NCBI RefSeq assembly: GCF_900188445.1
Contig: NZ_FZOR01000008.1
Span: forward strand, 62,001 to 126,000
Direction of reading: 5' to 3'
Length of the DNA stretch: 64,000 nt
Source of the DNA: Actinomadura meyerae
Lineage (GTDB): Bacteria; Actinomycetota; Actinomycetes; Streptosporangiales; Streptosporangiaceae
The notes beneath the pieces were generated by a model. It did no database searches, had not been told where the DNA came from, and worked only from the letters and a program-made list of their open reading frames with translations. This document shows positions 8,524 through 18,525 of this stretch, piece after piece (positions within the stretch are counted from its first letter, which is position 1; each line of letters starts with the position of its first letter). The position numbers and the translations under genes are program-made.

Positions 8524-10049
8524 CAGAGCCGCCTCCAGGTGCGCCCGTCCCGCGCCATCAGCTCGTCGGCGCTGTCGGGCCCGTAGCCGCCGGACTTGTA
8601 CTGGTCGAGGCCGCCGCGGCTCGCCCAGAACTCGGTGATCGGGTCGAGGATCCGCCAGGACAGCTCGACCTCCTCCTGCCGGGGGAACAGCGGGGGGTCG
8701 CCGATCAGCACGTCCAGCAGCAGCCGCTCGTAGGCCTCGGGGGAGGTCTCGGTGAACGACTCGCCGTAGGCGAAGTCCATGTTGACGTCGCGGATCTCCA
8801 TCGAGGTGCCGGGCACCTTCGAGCCGAACCGGACCGTGATGCCCTCGTCCGGCTGCACCCGCATCACCAGGGCGTTCTGCCCGAGCTCCTCGGTGTCGGT
8901 CTGCGAGAACGGCAGGTGCGGCGCCTTCTGGAACACCATCGCGACCTCGGTCACGCGGCGGCTGAGCCGCTTGCCGGTGCGCAGGTAGAACGGGACGCCC
9001 GCCCAGCGCCGGTTCTCGATCTCCAGCTTGACCGCCGCGTAGGTCTCGGTACGGGAGTCGGCGGGGATGCCGTCCTCCTCCAGGTACCCGCGGACGCTCA
9101 CGCCGCCCTGCCAGCCCGCCGCGTACTGGCCGCGCGCGGTCGACTCGGCGAGGTCGCCCGGCACCCGCACCGAGGACAGGATCTTGGCCTTCTCGGCGCG
9201 GACCGCCTCGGCGCGGAACGAGGTCGGCTCCTCCATCGCCGTCAGCGCGAGCAGCTGCAGCAGGTGGTTCTGGATGACGTCGCGGGCGGCGCCGATGCCG
9301 TCGTAGTAGCCGGCCCGGCCGCCGATCCCGATGTCCTCGGCCATCGTGATCTGCACGTGGTCGACGAACGAGCGGTTCCAGATCGGCTCGAACATCGTGT
9401 TGGCGAACCGCAGCGCCAGGATGTTCTGCACCGTCTCCTTGCCGAGGTAGTGGTCGATCCGGAAGATCGACTCCTCGGGGAAGACGCGGTGCACGGTGTC
9501 GTTCAGCTCCAGCGCCGTCTTCAGGTCCCGGCCGAACGGCTTCTCGATCACCACCCGGCGCCAGGCGCCCTCCTTGCGGTCGGCCAGCCCGCTGCGCTGC
9601 AGCTGCTCGACGACCTGCGGGAAGAACTTCGGCGGGATCGACAGGTAGAAGGCGTAGTTGCCGCCGGTGCCGCGGGACGCGTCCAGCTCCTTGACCGCCA
9701 TCGACAGCGCGTCGAACGCGCCCGGGTCGGAGAACTCGCCGGGGACGAAGTGCATGCCCTCCGACAGGTGCGTCCAGACGTCCTCGCGGAACGGGGTCCG
9801 CGCGTGCGCCTTCACCGACTCGTAGGCGATCTGCCGGAAGTCCTCGTTCTCCCAGTCCCGGCGCGCGAAGCCGACCAGCGCGAAGCCCGGCGGCAGCAGC
9901 CCCCGGTTCGCCAGGTCGTAGATCGCAGGGAGCAGCTTCTTGCGGGACAGGTCGCCGGTGACCCCGAACAGCACGAGCACGCACGGCCCGGCCACCCGCG
10001 GCAGGCGCTTGTCCCGCGGGTCGCGGAGCGGATTGGCTGGGTTGGTCAC
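8523..10049 (-). CDS. zwf: Glucose-6-phosphate 1-dehydrogenase
   Basis: First enzyme of the oxidative pentose phosphate pathway, producing NADPH. 508 aa, the normal length. The N-terminal Rossmann motif is FGVTGDLSRKKLLPAIYDL, and the active-site signature RIDHYLGKETVQN holds the substrate-binding Lys and catalytic His. EKPFGRDLKTALELN and KVPGTSMEIRDVNMDF are also family-typical. GTG at 10049 is the likely start. A perfect 18-bp tandem repeat lies 28 bp upstream of the start, in the 129-bp gap after the pgi-like gene, so zwf may have its own promoter or operator there. Confidence 0.97.
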   Translation of the reverse strand: MTNPANPLRDPRDKRLPRVAGPCVLVLFGVTGDLSRKKLLPAIYDLANRGLLPPGFALVGFARRDWENEDFRQIAYESVKAHARTPFREDVWTHLSEGMHFVPGEFSDPGAFDALSMAVKELDASRGTGGNYAFYLSIPPKFFPQVVEQLQRSGLADRKEGAWRRVVIEKPFGRDLKTALELNDTVHRVFPEESIFRIDHYLGKETVQNILALRFANTMFEPIWNRSFVDHVQITMAEDIGIGGRAGYYDGIGAARDVIQNHLLQLLALTAMEEPTSFRAEAVRAEKAKILSSVRVPGDLAESTARGQYAAGWQGGVSVRGYLEEDGIPADSRTETYAAVKLEIENRRWAGVPFYLRTGKRLSRRVTEVAMVFQKAPHLPFSQTDTEELGQNALVMRVQPDEGITVRFGSKVPGTSMEIRDVNMDFAYGESFTETSPEAYERLLLDVLIGDPPLFPRQEEVELSWRILDPITEFWASRGGLDQYKSGGYGPDSADELMARDGRTWRRL

Positions 10050-10077
10050 GTGGCCCCCTCTGCTTGGACTGCGCCTT

Positions 10078-10113
10078 CTCGTCTTACCGCTGCAACTCGT
10101 CTTACCGCTGCAA
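10078..10113. repeat. Perfect 18-bp tandem repeat (2 copies) upstream of zwf
   Basis: Two adjacent identical 18-bp units, 10078-10095 and 10096-10113 (CTCGTCTTACCGCTGCAA on the plus strand), lie in the pgi-like(C)/zwf gap. Read towards zwf, each unit starts TTGCAG and contains TAAGAC, so the repeat could supply promoter hexamers or paired regulator half-sites. It is the only such repeat in the carbon block. Confidence 0.6.
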
Positions 10114-10178
10114 GCATCCTGCCCCCACTCGTGTCACGGGCCCCCACTTCCTGGAACGGGCGCCGTCCGCGCGGGGCC

Positions 10179-11771
10179 TCATCGCCCCGCGCCGGCGGCG
10201 TCGAGCAGCCGGGCGAGCCCCGCCCAGCGGTTCTGCAGGTGCAGCCGCACCACCGCGCGCCCCGCCGCGCGCGCGTCGCGGGCGTCCCCGAGCGCCCGCG
10301 CGAGCTGCAGCATGGCCAGCCGGTGGTGCCGGCCCGGGACCGGGACGTCGCGGACGACGTTCCCGGTCACCAACAGGTATACGCCTCCGCCGGATTGATC
10401 ATTCCCGGCCGCGCGGGGCCGTCCCGCCCAGCCGGTCCGCACCGGCCGGCCGCAGCGCGCGGCGAGCAGCGCGGCGAGGCGGCGCACCTGCGCGCCCTGC
10501 CCGCGCGCCTCGTCGGGGTCGAGGTGGGCGGCGAGGTCGAGGTGCCCGGCCGGGCCGACCTCGGCGGCCATCGCGTCCAGCAGCGCGGGCAGGCCGGACG
10601 CGCCGAGCAGCGCGGGCACCGTCGTGTGCGCCTCCACCGCGCGGCCGGGGTCGCCGTCGGCGAACAGCGGGTCGCCGGTCCCGTCGTCCACCGTCATCGC
10701 GGCGGGCCGCGCGGGCGGGGCGAGCGGGTCGGCCTCCAGCAGGTAGGCGGCGACGGCCGCGGCGTACTCCCACACCACGAGCTGCGCGGCGAGCGGCCCC
10801 GCGACCGTGGCGTCGTCCTGGTGCGGGCGGCCCCCGAAGGTGACCAGGAACAGGTCGGGGGCGGGCGCCAGCGGCAGGCCGCCGTCCTGGACGACCGGGA
10901 CCAGCCGCCCGCCGGTCGCGTCGTCCAGCAGGTCCGCCGCCCAGCGGGCGAGGCCCGGCAGGCCGGCCGCGTAGCCGCCGAGGACCGCCGTGCGGCGGCC
11001 CGCGCGGGCCGCCCCGCCGAGGACGGCGCCGAGGACGAGCCCCGGGTTGTCCTCCGGCCGGGTCAGCGCGGGCAGCACCGCGGTGGCCTCCTCCAGCAGG
11101 GCCCGGACGTCGGCGCCGGCGAGCGCGGCGGGCACCAGCGCGTACGGCGACAGCGCCCCGAACGCGGTCGCGGCCGGCGCCTCCACCAGCGGGTGCCCCG
11201 CCTCGCCGGCGTGCTTGGCCGCGGCGGTGCCCGGCTCGGCGACGGCGACGAACCGCCGCGCGGTCTCGGCGGGGGACAGGCCGGAGTCCGCCAGCGTCCC
11301 GGCGAGCACCGACCGCAGCGTCTCGGTGTCCGGGTCGTCGCCGGTGACGGCGACCAGCGTCCGGCCGAGCCGCTCGGCGTCGTCGCGCAGGCGCAGCAGC
11401 GGGCCGGGCTCCAGGCCGTCCAGGACGGTCAGCGGCGCCCCGCCGGCCGCGGCGATCAGCCCGGCGGCGCGGGCGGGCGGGCCGCCGCCCAGCAGCACGA
11501 CCTCGGTCAGCCCGTCGGCGCGGGCCGCGGCGCGCAGTTCCTCGGCACGGTCCAGGACGGCGCGGCCCGGCCCGGGCTGGCCGGGCCAGCACAGGGGCCG
11601 GCCCGCCAACCCCGCGGTGGCCGCGGACGGCCACAGCGACGCGTCCTCGGACGCCAGCCGGACCGGCACCTGGTCGATCCACAGCCGGCCGAGGACCCGC
11701 TCGGCGGCCTCCTTCAGCGGGCCGCGGGCGGTGATGGCCGTCTCCCCCGAGACGACGGCGGTGAAGCTCAC
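10179..11771 (-). CDS. Glucose-6-phosphate isomerase-like paralogue C, probably inactive
   Basis: 530-aa protein colinear with the two neighbouring isomerase copies: shared blocks include ALSPYALVPAALAGADVRALLEEA, RPEDNPGLVLGAVLGG, WEYAAAVAAYLLEADPL and LQLARALGDARDARAAGRAVVRLHLQ. The active-site landmarks are gone. The first phosphate loop reads LGGGPPARAAG instead of GGSSLA, the SKSG-type loop reads VTGDDPDTET, NPF is DPL, and the His-Lys segment (QYHKGGP in copy A) is replaced by GNDQSGGG. It therefore looks like a non-catalytic partner or decaying duplicate. GTG at 11771 overlaps the stop of copy B by 4 nt, so it is co-translated with B. Confidence 0.8.
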   Translation of the reverse strand: MSFTAVVSGETAITARGPLKEAAERVLGRLWIDQVPVRLASEDASLWPSAATAGLAGRPLCWPGQPGPGRAVLDRAEELRAAARADGLTEVVLLGGGPPARAAGLIAAAGGAPLTVLDGLEPGPLLRLRDDAERLGRTLVAVTGDDPDTETLRSVLAGTLADSGLSPAETARRFVAVAEPGTAAAKHAGEAGHPLVEAPAATAFGALSPYALVPAALAGADVRALLEEATAVLPALTRPEDNPGLVLGAVLGGAARAGRRTAVLGGYAAGLPGLARWAADLLDDATGGRLVPVVQDGGLPLAPAPDLFLVTFGGRPHQDDATVAGPLAAQLVVWEYAAAVAAYLLEADPLAPPARPAAMTVDDGTGDPLFADGDPGRAVEAHTTVPALLGASGLPALLDAMAAEVGPAGHLDLAAHLDPDEARGQGAQVRRLAALLAARCGRPVRTGWAGRPRAAGNDQSGGGVYLLVTGNVVRDVPVPGRHHRLAMLQLARALGDARDARAAGRAVVRLHLQNRWAGLARLLDAAGAGR

Positions 11772-13471
11772 GGCCTGCGCGCCCCCGCCACCGCGCGGAC
11801 CGCCTCGGTCAGCCGGCCGGCGCCGTCGACCGGGTCGCGCAGGTGCAGCCGGATCACCGGCAGGCGGCGCTGCCGCAGCGCCCGCAACTCGCCGAGCGCG
11901 CGCGCCAGCCGCAGTTGCGCCAGGCTGTAGGGGCGGCCGGGCACCGGGTGCGCGGCCAGCTCGTCGCCCGGCGCCGGGTCGCCGGTGATGATGAGGAACG
12001 CGCCGTTGCCGGGGCCGTCCTTGTGCACCGGGCCGGTCGCGTGCGGGTAGCCGGGGCCCGGCCCGTAGGCGACGGGGCGCCCGGACGCCCGCGCCAGCGA
12101 CGGCGCAAGGTACCGCCCGGAGAAGTCGCCCGACAGGTACGTCATCACCGACAGGTAGCCGTCGGAGGGCACCGAGGCGACCAGCCCGCCGAGGACGGTC
12201 CGCAACTCCGCGCCGGGCGGCCACGGGAAGTCGGCGTGCACCTCGATGCCGTCCTCGACGTACACCGGCTGCTCGGCCGTCAGCGACCCCGACGCCGCGC
12301 CGCGCAGCAGCATCGCCGCGTCGTCCTCCGCCTCCTGCACGACCGTGCTGCCGGCCTCGAACGGGTTCACGCCGAGCAGCCACCCGGCGACGGCCGTCGC
12401 GTACTCCCACAGCAGGAACTGCGCGCCGAGCGGCGCCCACACCGAGGTGTCGGCGTCGTCCTGCGCCGCCGACCGCGGGTTGATCGACACGCCGTGCACG
12501 TCGGGGAACTCGCCGCGCCCGCCGGACGGCTCGAACGCCAGCACCCCGCGGCCCCGCTTGCCGGTGCCGACGGCCAGCAGCTGGGAGATCCACGCGCTCA
12601 GCGCGCCCGGGCCGCCGGGCTCGCGCAGCAGCACCTTGTCGCGGGCGAGGCCGCCCTCCGGCTGCTGCGCGCAGCCGCCGATGACCGCGCCGAGCAGCAG
12701 GCCCGGGTTGTCCTCGTCCTTGGACAGCGACGGCACCAGCGACGCCGCCTCGTCCAGCAGCCGGTCGGCGTCCGCGCCCGCCAGCACCGCCGGGACCAGC
12801 CCGTACGCCGACAGCGCGCCGTAGTGCCCCGGCAGGTAGGGGTCGGTCAGCCCGATCCGGTAGCCGCACTGCCGGGCGAAGTCGTGCAGCGGGCTCCCGT
12901 GGTCGGTGATGACCAGGAACCGGCCCGCGATCTCCCGCTCCGACATGCCCCGCTCGCGGAACGCCGCGGCGAAGATGCGCCGGTAGGCGTCGCCCTCCAG
13001 CGACACGCCCGCCTTGCTCGCCAGGACGACCAGCGTCCGGTCGAGCCGCTCCATCGCGAACGCCAGCGCGGCGGTGTCGCCGCCGTCCAGCACGGTCAGC
13101 TCGCCGGTCGTGCGCTCGCCGCCGGCCGGGGGCGCGGCGGCGGGACCGCCGGCGCCGGCCAGCGCCGGCGCGTGCGCCTCCACGATCGCCTGCGCGGCGA
13201 GGCTCTCCGCGCCGACCCCGATCAGCACGATGTGGTCGAGGCCCGAGTAGCGCGCCTCCGACACGAGCCCGCCGACCTGGTTCAGCAGCCCGCGGGAGGC
13301 GAACGGCAGGTCGAGCCAGCCGAGCCTGCTGTGGTCCACCGCGCGCCGCCCCCACAGCCGCGGGTCCTTGGCGGCCAGCGCGCCGGGGACGCCGCAGCTC
13401 ACGAGGTAGTCCCGTGCCTGCAGCGCCGAGTCCAGCACGTCGCCGCGCGTCAGTACGTCGAATCCGGACAC
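11768..13471 (-). CDS. pgi: Glucose-6-phosphate isomerase paralogue B
   Basis: 567-aa isomerase of the divergent tal-associated type (interconverts glucose-6-P and fructose-6-P). Two SIS domains are present. The first phosphate loop reads LIGVGAESLAAQA (Ser kept, GGS altered), the second loop ASKAGVSLE is the closest of the three copies to SKSGTTLE, and the C-terminal segment PVHKDGPGNGAFLIITG retains the His-Lys pair. GTG at 13471 follows a strong GGAGGG site. A 149-bp gap with a hairpin separates it from copy A, so it may start a new transcript running through copy C, zwf, opcA and pgl. Of the three paralogues this keeps the most complete motif set. Confidence 0.85.
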   Translation of the reverse strand: MSGFDVLTRGDVLDSALQARDYLVSCGVPGALAAKDPRLWGRRAVDHSRLGWLDLPFASRGLLNQVGGLVSEARYSGLDHIVLIGVGAESLAAQAIVEAHAPALAGAGGPAAAPPAGGERTTGELTVLDGGDTAALAFAMERLDRTLVVLASKAGVSLEGDAYRRIFAAAFRERGMSEREIAGRFLVITDHGSPLHDFARQCGYRIGLTDPYLPGHYGALSAYGLVPAVLAGADADRLLDEAASLVPSLSKDEDNPGLLLGAVIGGCAQQPEGGLARDKVLLREPGGPGALSAWISQLLAVGTGKRGRGVLAFEPSGGRGEFPDVHGVSINPRSAAQDDADTSVWAPLGAQFLLWEYATAVAGWLLGVNPFEAGSTVVQEAEDDAAMLLRGAASGSLTAEQPVYVEDGIEVHADFPWPPGAELRTVLGGLVASVPSDGYLSVMTYLSGDFSGRYLAPSLARASGRPVAYGPGPGYPHATGPVHKDGPGNGAFLIITGDPAPGDELAAHPVPGRPYSLAQLRLARALGELRALRQRRLPVIRLHLRDPVDGAGRLTEAVRAVAGARRP

Positions 13472-13565
13472 CGTTCCCTCCTGCCCCCCATCGTTTCAGG
13501 AGAGAACGGGCATTCGCGACCATCTCCATCGATCTTCTTTGTCGCGTCCCGGATTCGCGCCGTCG

Positions 13566-13604
13566 CCCTGCGTCCCGGCGGGGTGGGACCGGCGGGACGC
13601 AGGG
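13566..13604. terminator. 12-bp hairpin between pgi copies A and B
   Basis: CCCTGCGTCCCG (13566-13577) pairs perfectly with CGGGACGCAGGG (13593-13604) around a 15-nt loop, starting 17 nt after the stop of copy A on the minus strand. There is no T-run, which is usual for high-GC actinobacterial terminators. It may terminate or attenuate the tkt-tal-pgi(A) transcript before copy B. Confidence 0.6.
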
Positions 13605-13620
13605 ACCCGGCGGCGGGCCG

Positions 13621-15276
13621 TCAGCCGAGCGCGGCGGCGAGCTGCGCGATGCCCTCGGCCCGGTCCCGCAGGTGCAGCCGGACCGCCGGGCGGCCGAGCG
13701 AGCGCAGCACCCGCAGGTCGCCGAACGCCTGCGCGAGCTGCAGCTCGCCCAGCGTGTACGGCTTGCCCGGCACCGGCACGTCCGTCTCGACCGCCCCGGT
13801 CATCTGCAGGAACACCCCGTTCAGCGGCCCGCCCTTGTGGTACTGGCCGGCCGTGTGCAGGTAGCGCGGGCCCCAGCCGAACGTGACCGGCGCCGGGGTC
13901 CGGCGGACGGCGTCGCCGCGCGCGGCCAGCAGCGGCCGCAGCCCCGCCGCCGCCGCGTCGCCGGAGCGGTCAAGGTAGGCGAGCACCGCGAGGTAGCCGC
14001 CGCCGGGGACGTCCGCGAGGACGTTCTCCAGCGCCTCGGCGAGGGTCCTGGCGCCGCGCAGGGCGTCCTCGGGGGCGTGGACCTCGACCGCGCCCTCGAC
14101 CAGCTCCGGCGGGCGCCGCACCACCGTCGGAGCGGTGCCCTCCTCCGAGCGCAGCAGCGCGGCCGTGCTCTCCTCGGACTGGCCCGTGTCCGGCTCCCCG
14201 AACGGGTTCACCCCGATCACCCGGGCCGCGACCGCGACCGCGTACTCCCACAGCAGGAACTGCGCCCCGAGCGGGCCCGCGACGCTCACCCCCGCCTCGC
14301 GGCCGGGGCCCGGCTCGTCCGGGCGGCGGCCCAGGATGACCCGCCGCAGGTCGCCGGCCAGCGCGAAGCCGGGCGCGTCGACGCCCTCCACCACGACCGG
14401 CAGCAGCCCCTTGCCGTCCTTGCCGAGCGCGCCGCCGACCAGCTGCTCCGCCCATCCGGCGAAGCCGTCCAGGCCGGAGCCGTGGTCGGCGATCACCAGC
14501 TTGTCGCGGACGCCGAGCGCCGACGAGCCGAGCGCCGCGCCGAGCGCCAGCGCGGGATTGTCGTAGGGCTGCCGCAGCGCGGCGGCGAGCGCGGACGCCT
14601 CGTCCAGCAGCGCCCCCGCGTCCGCGCCCGCGAGCACCGCCGGGACCAGCGCGCGGGCCCCGAGCGCCCCGAACCGGTCGTCGGTGTCGGGCTCGGCCGG
14701 GACGAGGTGGTGGCCGACCTCCGCGGCGGCGCGGGCGGGCGCGGAGCCTTCCTCGGCCACCACGACGAACCGGCGCGCCAGCTCCGCGCCCTTCAGACCG
14801 GCCTCGGCGAACGCCCGCCCGAACACCCGGCGCAGCGACTCGGCCTCCATGCTCTCGCCGGCCACGACCACGAGCGTCCGCTCCAGGCCGCCGGCCAGCA
14901 CGCGCCCCACCTCGTGCGGGTCGGTGGTGTCGAGGACGGTCAGGCCGGCGCCGGCGACCCGGCACATCGCCTCGGCGGCGAGCGCCGTGCCCCCGGTGGC
15001 GACCAGCACGACCCGGTCGAGCCCGGCGTCGCGGGCGGCGCCCGCCGGGCCGGCCAGCCGGCCCGGCAGGGACCGCGAGGTCTCCGGCAGGTCCAGCCAG
15101 CCGAGCCGGCGGGCGGCCAGCGGGGCCGCGTCGGGCCCCCACAGCTTGGCGCTCCCGGACGCGAGCGAGCCCGGCACGCCGTCGGAGACGAGACGGTCCA
15201 GGACCGTCTCGCCCTCGTCGACGACGGCGCCGCGGATGGTGACCGAGATCCCCCCGGCGGTCACCACCGAGGTCAC
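13621..15276 (-). CDS. pgi: Glucose-6-phosphate isomerase paralogue A
   Basis: 551-aa isomerase-family protein immediately after tal, the canonical actinobacterial position. It keeps [12 protein letters not shown] (GGS-like loop), [33 protein letters not shown] followed by NPF, and the strongest C-terminal active-site segment, [16 protein letters not shown], with its His and Lys. The second phosphate loop is altered ([12 protein letters not shown] in place of SKSGTTLE), which is unusual for a sole functional isomerase. GTG at 15276 overlaps the tal stop by 4 nt, so it is translationally coupled to tal. In related species tal and pgi are fused or adjacent. Confidence 0.85.
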   Translation of the reverse strand: MTSVVTAGGISVTIRGAVVDEGETVLDRLVSDGVPGSLASGSAKLWGPDAAPLAARRLGWLDLPETSRSLPGRLAGPAGAARDAGLDRVVLVATGGTALAAEAMCRVAGAGLTVLDTTDPHEVGRVLAGGLERTLVVVAGESMEAESLRRVFGRAFAEAGLKGAELARRFVVVAEEGSAPARAAAEVGHHLVPAEPDTDDRFGALGARALVPAVLAGADAGALLDEASALAAALRQPYDNPALALGAALGSSALGVRDKLVIADHGSGLDGFAGWAEQLVGGALGKDGKGLLPVVVEGVDAPGFALAGDLRRVILGRRPDEPGPGREAGVSVAGPLGAQFLLWEYAVAVAARVIGVNPFGEPDTGQSEESTAALLRSEEGTAPTVVRRPPELVEGAVEVHAPEDALRGARTLAEALENVLADVPGGGYLAVLAYLDRSGDAAAAGLRPLLAARGDAVRRTPAPVTFGWGPRYLHTAGQYHKGGPLNGVFLQMTGAVETDVPVPGKPYTLGELQLAQAFGDLRVLRSLGRPAVRLHLRDRAEGIAQLAAALG

Positions 15277-16388
15277 GCGCCGGCCCTCTTGGACTCCAGC
15301 TCGCCGGTGATGGTGTCGAGCAGGCCCTTCCACGAGGCCGCGAACTTCTCCACGCCCTCGTCCTCCAGGACGCGCACGACGTCGTCGTAGTCCACGCCGA
15401 CCTCCTTCAGCGCCGCCATGTGCGCGCGGGCGTCGTCGTAGGAGCCCCGGACGGTGTCGCCGCGGACCTGGCCGTGGTCGGCCTCGGCCACGAGCGTCGC
15501 CTCCGGCATCGTGTTGACCGTGCCGGGCGCGACCAGCTCGTCCACGTACAGCGTGTCGTTGAGGTTCGGGTCCTTCACGCCGGTGGACGCCCACAGCGGC
15601 CGCTGGGGACGGGCCCCGGCGTCCTTGAGCGCCTTCCACCGGTCGGTGGCGAACTTCTCCTCGTACAGCGCGTACGCGAGCCGGGCGTTGGCGAGCCCCG
15701 CCTTGGAGCGCAGCGCCTTCGCCTCGTCCGAGCCGATCTTGTCGAGCCGCTTGTCGATCTCGGTGTCCACCCGGCTGACGAAGAACGAGGCCACCGACGC
15801 CAGCGTCGACAGGTCGTGGCCGTTCTCGCGCGCCCGCTCCAGGCCGGCGAAGAACGCGTCGATCACCTCGCCGTAGCGCTCCAGCGAGAAGATCAGCGTC
15901 ACGTTCACGCTGATGCCCTGCGCCAGCGTCTCGGTGATCGCGGCCAGCCCCTCCCGCGTCGCGGGGATCTTGATGAACAGGTTGGGCCGGTCCACCAGCC
16001 ACCACAGCATCCGCGCCTCGGCGACCGTCTTGGCCGTCTCGCGGGCCAGCCGCGGGTCGACCTCGATCGACACGCGCCCGTCGACGCCGTCGGTCCGGTC
16101 GTAGACCGGGCGCAGCACGTCGCAGCCCCACCGGATGTCGCGGGTGGTGATCGCGCGGGACGCCTCCTCGACGTCCACGCCCAGCAGGGCCAGGTCGCGG
16201 ACCTGGTCGTCGTAGGCGTCGCCCTTGCTCAGCGCCTTGGCGAAGATCGTCGGGTTGGAGGTGACGCCCACCACGTGGCGCTCCTTGACCAGCTCGGCCA
16301 GGTTGCCCGTGCGCAGCCGCTCCCGGCTGATGTCGTCCAGCCAGATCGACACGCCCTCGTCCGAGAGCTCCTTCAGGATGTCGCTCAT
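15273..16388 (-). CDS. tal: Transaldolase
   Basis: 371-aa transaldolase of the non-oxidative pentose phosphate pathway; it transfers dihydroxyacetone units between sugar phosphates through a Schiff-base Lys. The active-site strand [13 protein letters not shown] contains that Lys, and [20 protein letters not shown] near the N-terminus is the other family signature. Length is normal for the long actinobacterial/cyanobacterial subfamily. The gene begins 10 nt after the tkt stop (ATG 16388 with AGGAGAG site) and overlaps the downstream isomerase gene, giving a tight tkt-tal-pgi unit. Confidence 0.97.
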   Translation of the reverse strand: MSDILKELSDEGVSIWLDDISRERLRTGNLAELVKERHVVGVTSNPTIFAKALSKGDAYDDQVRDLALLGVDVEEASRAITTRDIRWGCDVLRPVYDRTDGVDGRVSIEVDPRLARETAKTVAEARMLWWLVDRPNLFIKIPATREGLAAITETLAQGISVNVTLIFSLERYGEVIDAFFAGLERARENGHDLSTLASVASFFVSRVDTEIDKRLDKIGSDEAKALRSKAGLANARLAYALYEEKFATDRWKALKDAGARPQRPLWASTGVKDPNLNDTLYVDELVAPGTVNTMPEATLVAEADHGQVRGDTVRGSYDDARAHMAALKEVGVDYDDVVRVLEDEGVEKFAASWKGLLDTITGELESKRAGA

Positions 16389-16398
16389 CGCTCTCCTC

Positions 16399-18525
16399 CT
16401 AGTTGCCGGTGGTCTCGCCGCGCCCGGCGCCGTGCACGCCGGCCTTGATCAGGCTCGCCTTGGCGGCCGCGACGACCCGCTCCGCGGTGATGCCGAACTG
16501 CAGGAACAGCGTCTTGTAGTCGGCGGACGCGCCGAAGTGCTCCAGGCTCACCGACTCGCCGTCGTCGCCGACGTAGTTCCGCCAGCCGAGCGCGACGCCC
16601 GCCTCGACCGACACGCGGGCCTTCACGCCGCGCGGGAGGACCTCCTGCCGGTAGGCGTCGGTCTGCTGCTCGAACCACTCCACGCACGGCATCGACACCA
16701 CCCGGGTCGGCGTGCCCTCGGCCTGCAGCGCGGTCCGCGCCTCCAGGGCGAGCTGGACCTCGCTGCCGGTCGCGATGATGATGACCTCGGGCCGCCCGCC
16801 GTCGGCGTCGGCCAGCACGTAGCCGCCCTTGGCGGTGCCCTCCGCGGACGCCAGCTCGCCGCCGCGCTCCAGCGTCGGCAGCTTCTGCCGGGTCAGCGCC
16901 AGGCCCGCCGGCCGGTCGGTGTGCTGCAGGATCGTCCGCCACGCCACGGCCGTCTCGTTGGCGTCGGCCGGCCGGACGACGTCCAGGCCCGGGATGGCGC
17001 GCAGCGCCCACAGGTGCTCGACCGGCTGGTGCGTCGGGCCGTCCTCGCCGAGGCCGATCGAGTCGTGCGTCCACACGTAGGTGACCGGCAGCTTCATCAG
17101 CGCCGCCAGCCGGACCGCCGGGCGCATGTAGTCGCTGAAGATCAGGAACGTGCCGCCGTAGGGCCGGGTGCCGCCGTGCAGCGCGATGCCGTTGCAGATC
17201 GCGCCCATCGCGTGCTCGCGGACGCCGAAGTGCAGCGTCCGGCCGTAGCGGTGCCCGGGGAACTCCTTGGTCTGGAACTCCTCGGGGATGAAGGACGGCT
17301 CGCCCTTCATCGTGGTGTTGTTGCTCTCGGCGAGGTCGGCGGAACCGCCCCACAGCTCCGGCAGCACCGGCGCCAGCGACGCCAGGATCTCGCCGGACGC
17401 GGCGCGGGTGGCGATGTCCTTGCCGGCCTCGAACGACGGCAGCGCCTCCTCCCAGCCGGGCGGGGGCGTGCGCGTGGAGATCCGGTCGTACTCGGCGGCG
17501 CGGGCGGGGTTCGCCGACCGCCACGCCTCGAACGCCTCGTCCCAGGCGGCGTGCTCGGCGCGGCCCCGCTCCGACACGTGCCGCGCGTGCGCCAGCACGT
17601 CCTCGGGGACGTGGAAGGTCTCCGCCGGGTCCAGGCCGAGGATCCGCTTGGTCGCGGCGACCTCGTCGGCGCCGAGCGCCGAGCCGTGGATCTTTCCGGT
17701 GTTCTTCTTGTTCGGCGCCGGCCAGCCGATGATCGTGCGCAGCGCGATGAACGACGGGCGGGACGTCTCGGCCTTCGCCGCGGCGAACGCCGCCGCGAGC
17801 GCTTCGACGTTCTCCTCGTAGTCGCCGTTCTCGGTCCAGTCGACGTGGTGGACGTCCCAGCCGTAGGCCGCGTACCGGGCCCGCACGTCCTCCGACAGCG
17901 CGATCGCGGTGTCGTCCTCGATCGAGATCTTGTTGTCGTCGTAGAGCAGCACGAGGTTGCCGAGGCGCTGGTGGCCCGCCAGGGCGGACGCCTCGTGGCT
18001 GATGCCCTCCTCGATGTCGCCGTCCGACGCGAACGCCCAGATGGTGTGGTCGAACGGGGAGGCGCCCTCGGGCGCGTCCGGGTCGAACAGGCCGCGCTCG
18101 CGGCGCGCCGCCATCGCCATGCCGACCGCGTTGGCGATGCCCTGCCCGAGCGGCCCCGTGGTGGTCTCCACCCCGGCGGTGTGCCCGTGCTCCGGGTGCC
18201 CGGGGGTGAGGCTGCCCCACTTGCGCAGCGCCTTCAGGTCGTCCAGCGTCATCGGGTAGCCCGACAGGTACAGCTGGATGTAGAGGGTCAGGCTGGAGTG
18301 GCCGCAGGAGAGCACGAACCTGTCGCGCCCGGCCCAGTTCGGGTCCGTCGGGTCGTGCCGGAGGAAGCGCTGGAAGAGAAGGTAGGCGGCGGGCGCGAGG
18401 CTCATCGCCGTGCCGGGGTGGCCCGAGCCCGCCTCCTCGACCGCGTCCATGGCGAGGGCGCGGATCACGTCCACCGCGCGCCGGTCCTGGTCGGACCACT
18501 CAAACGTGCTGTTGTCCCTGCTCAC
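16399..18525 (-). CDS. tkt: Transketolase
   Basis: Thiamine-diphosphate enzyme of about 708 aa that moves two-carbon units between sugar phosphates. N-terminal landmarks are [16 protein letters not shown] and [20 protein letters not shown]; the ThDP motif starts GDGDIEEG-like at [14 protein letters not shown]; the C-terminal pyrimidine domain has [18 protein letters not shown] and [23 protein letters not shown] at 18525 ([11 protein letters not shown]) with an upstream GAGGAG site gives the standard length; the frame stays open farther upstream but that part is low-complexity and unlike the family. First gene of the carbon block. Confidence 0.96.
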   Translation of the reverse strand: MSRDNSTFEWSDQDRRAVDVIRALAMDAVEEAGSGHPGTAMSLAPAAYLLFQRFLRHDPTDPNWAGRDRFVLSCGHSSLTLYIQLYLSGYPMTLDDLKALRKWGSLTPGHPEHGHTAGVETTTGPLGQGIANAVGMAMAARRERGLFDPDAPEGASPFDHTIWAFASDGDIEEGISHEASALAGHQRLGNLVLLYDDNKISIEDDTAIALSEDVRARYAAYGWDVHHVDWTENGDYEENVEALAAAFAAAKAETSRPSFIALRTIIGWPAPNKKNTGKIHGSALGADEVAATKRILGLDPAETFHVPEDVLAHARHVSERGRAEHAAWDEAFEAWRSANPARAAEYDRISTRTPPPGWEEALPSFEAGKDIATRAASGEILASLAPVLPELWGGSADLAESNNTTMKGEPSFIPEEFQTKEFPGHRYGRTLHFGVREHAMGAICNGIALHGGTRPYGGTFLIFSDYMRPAVRLAALMKLPVTYVWTHDSIGLGEDGPTHQPVEHLWALRAIPGLDVVRPADANETAVAWRTILQHTDRPAGLALTRQKLPTLERGGELASAEGTAKGGYVLADADGGRPEVIIIATGSEVQLALEARTALQAEGTPTRVVSMPCVEWFEQQTDAYRQEVLPRGVKARVSVEAGVALGWRNYVGDDGESVSLEHFGASADYKTLFLQFGITAERVVAAAKASLIKAGVHGAGRGETTGN

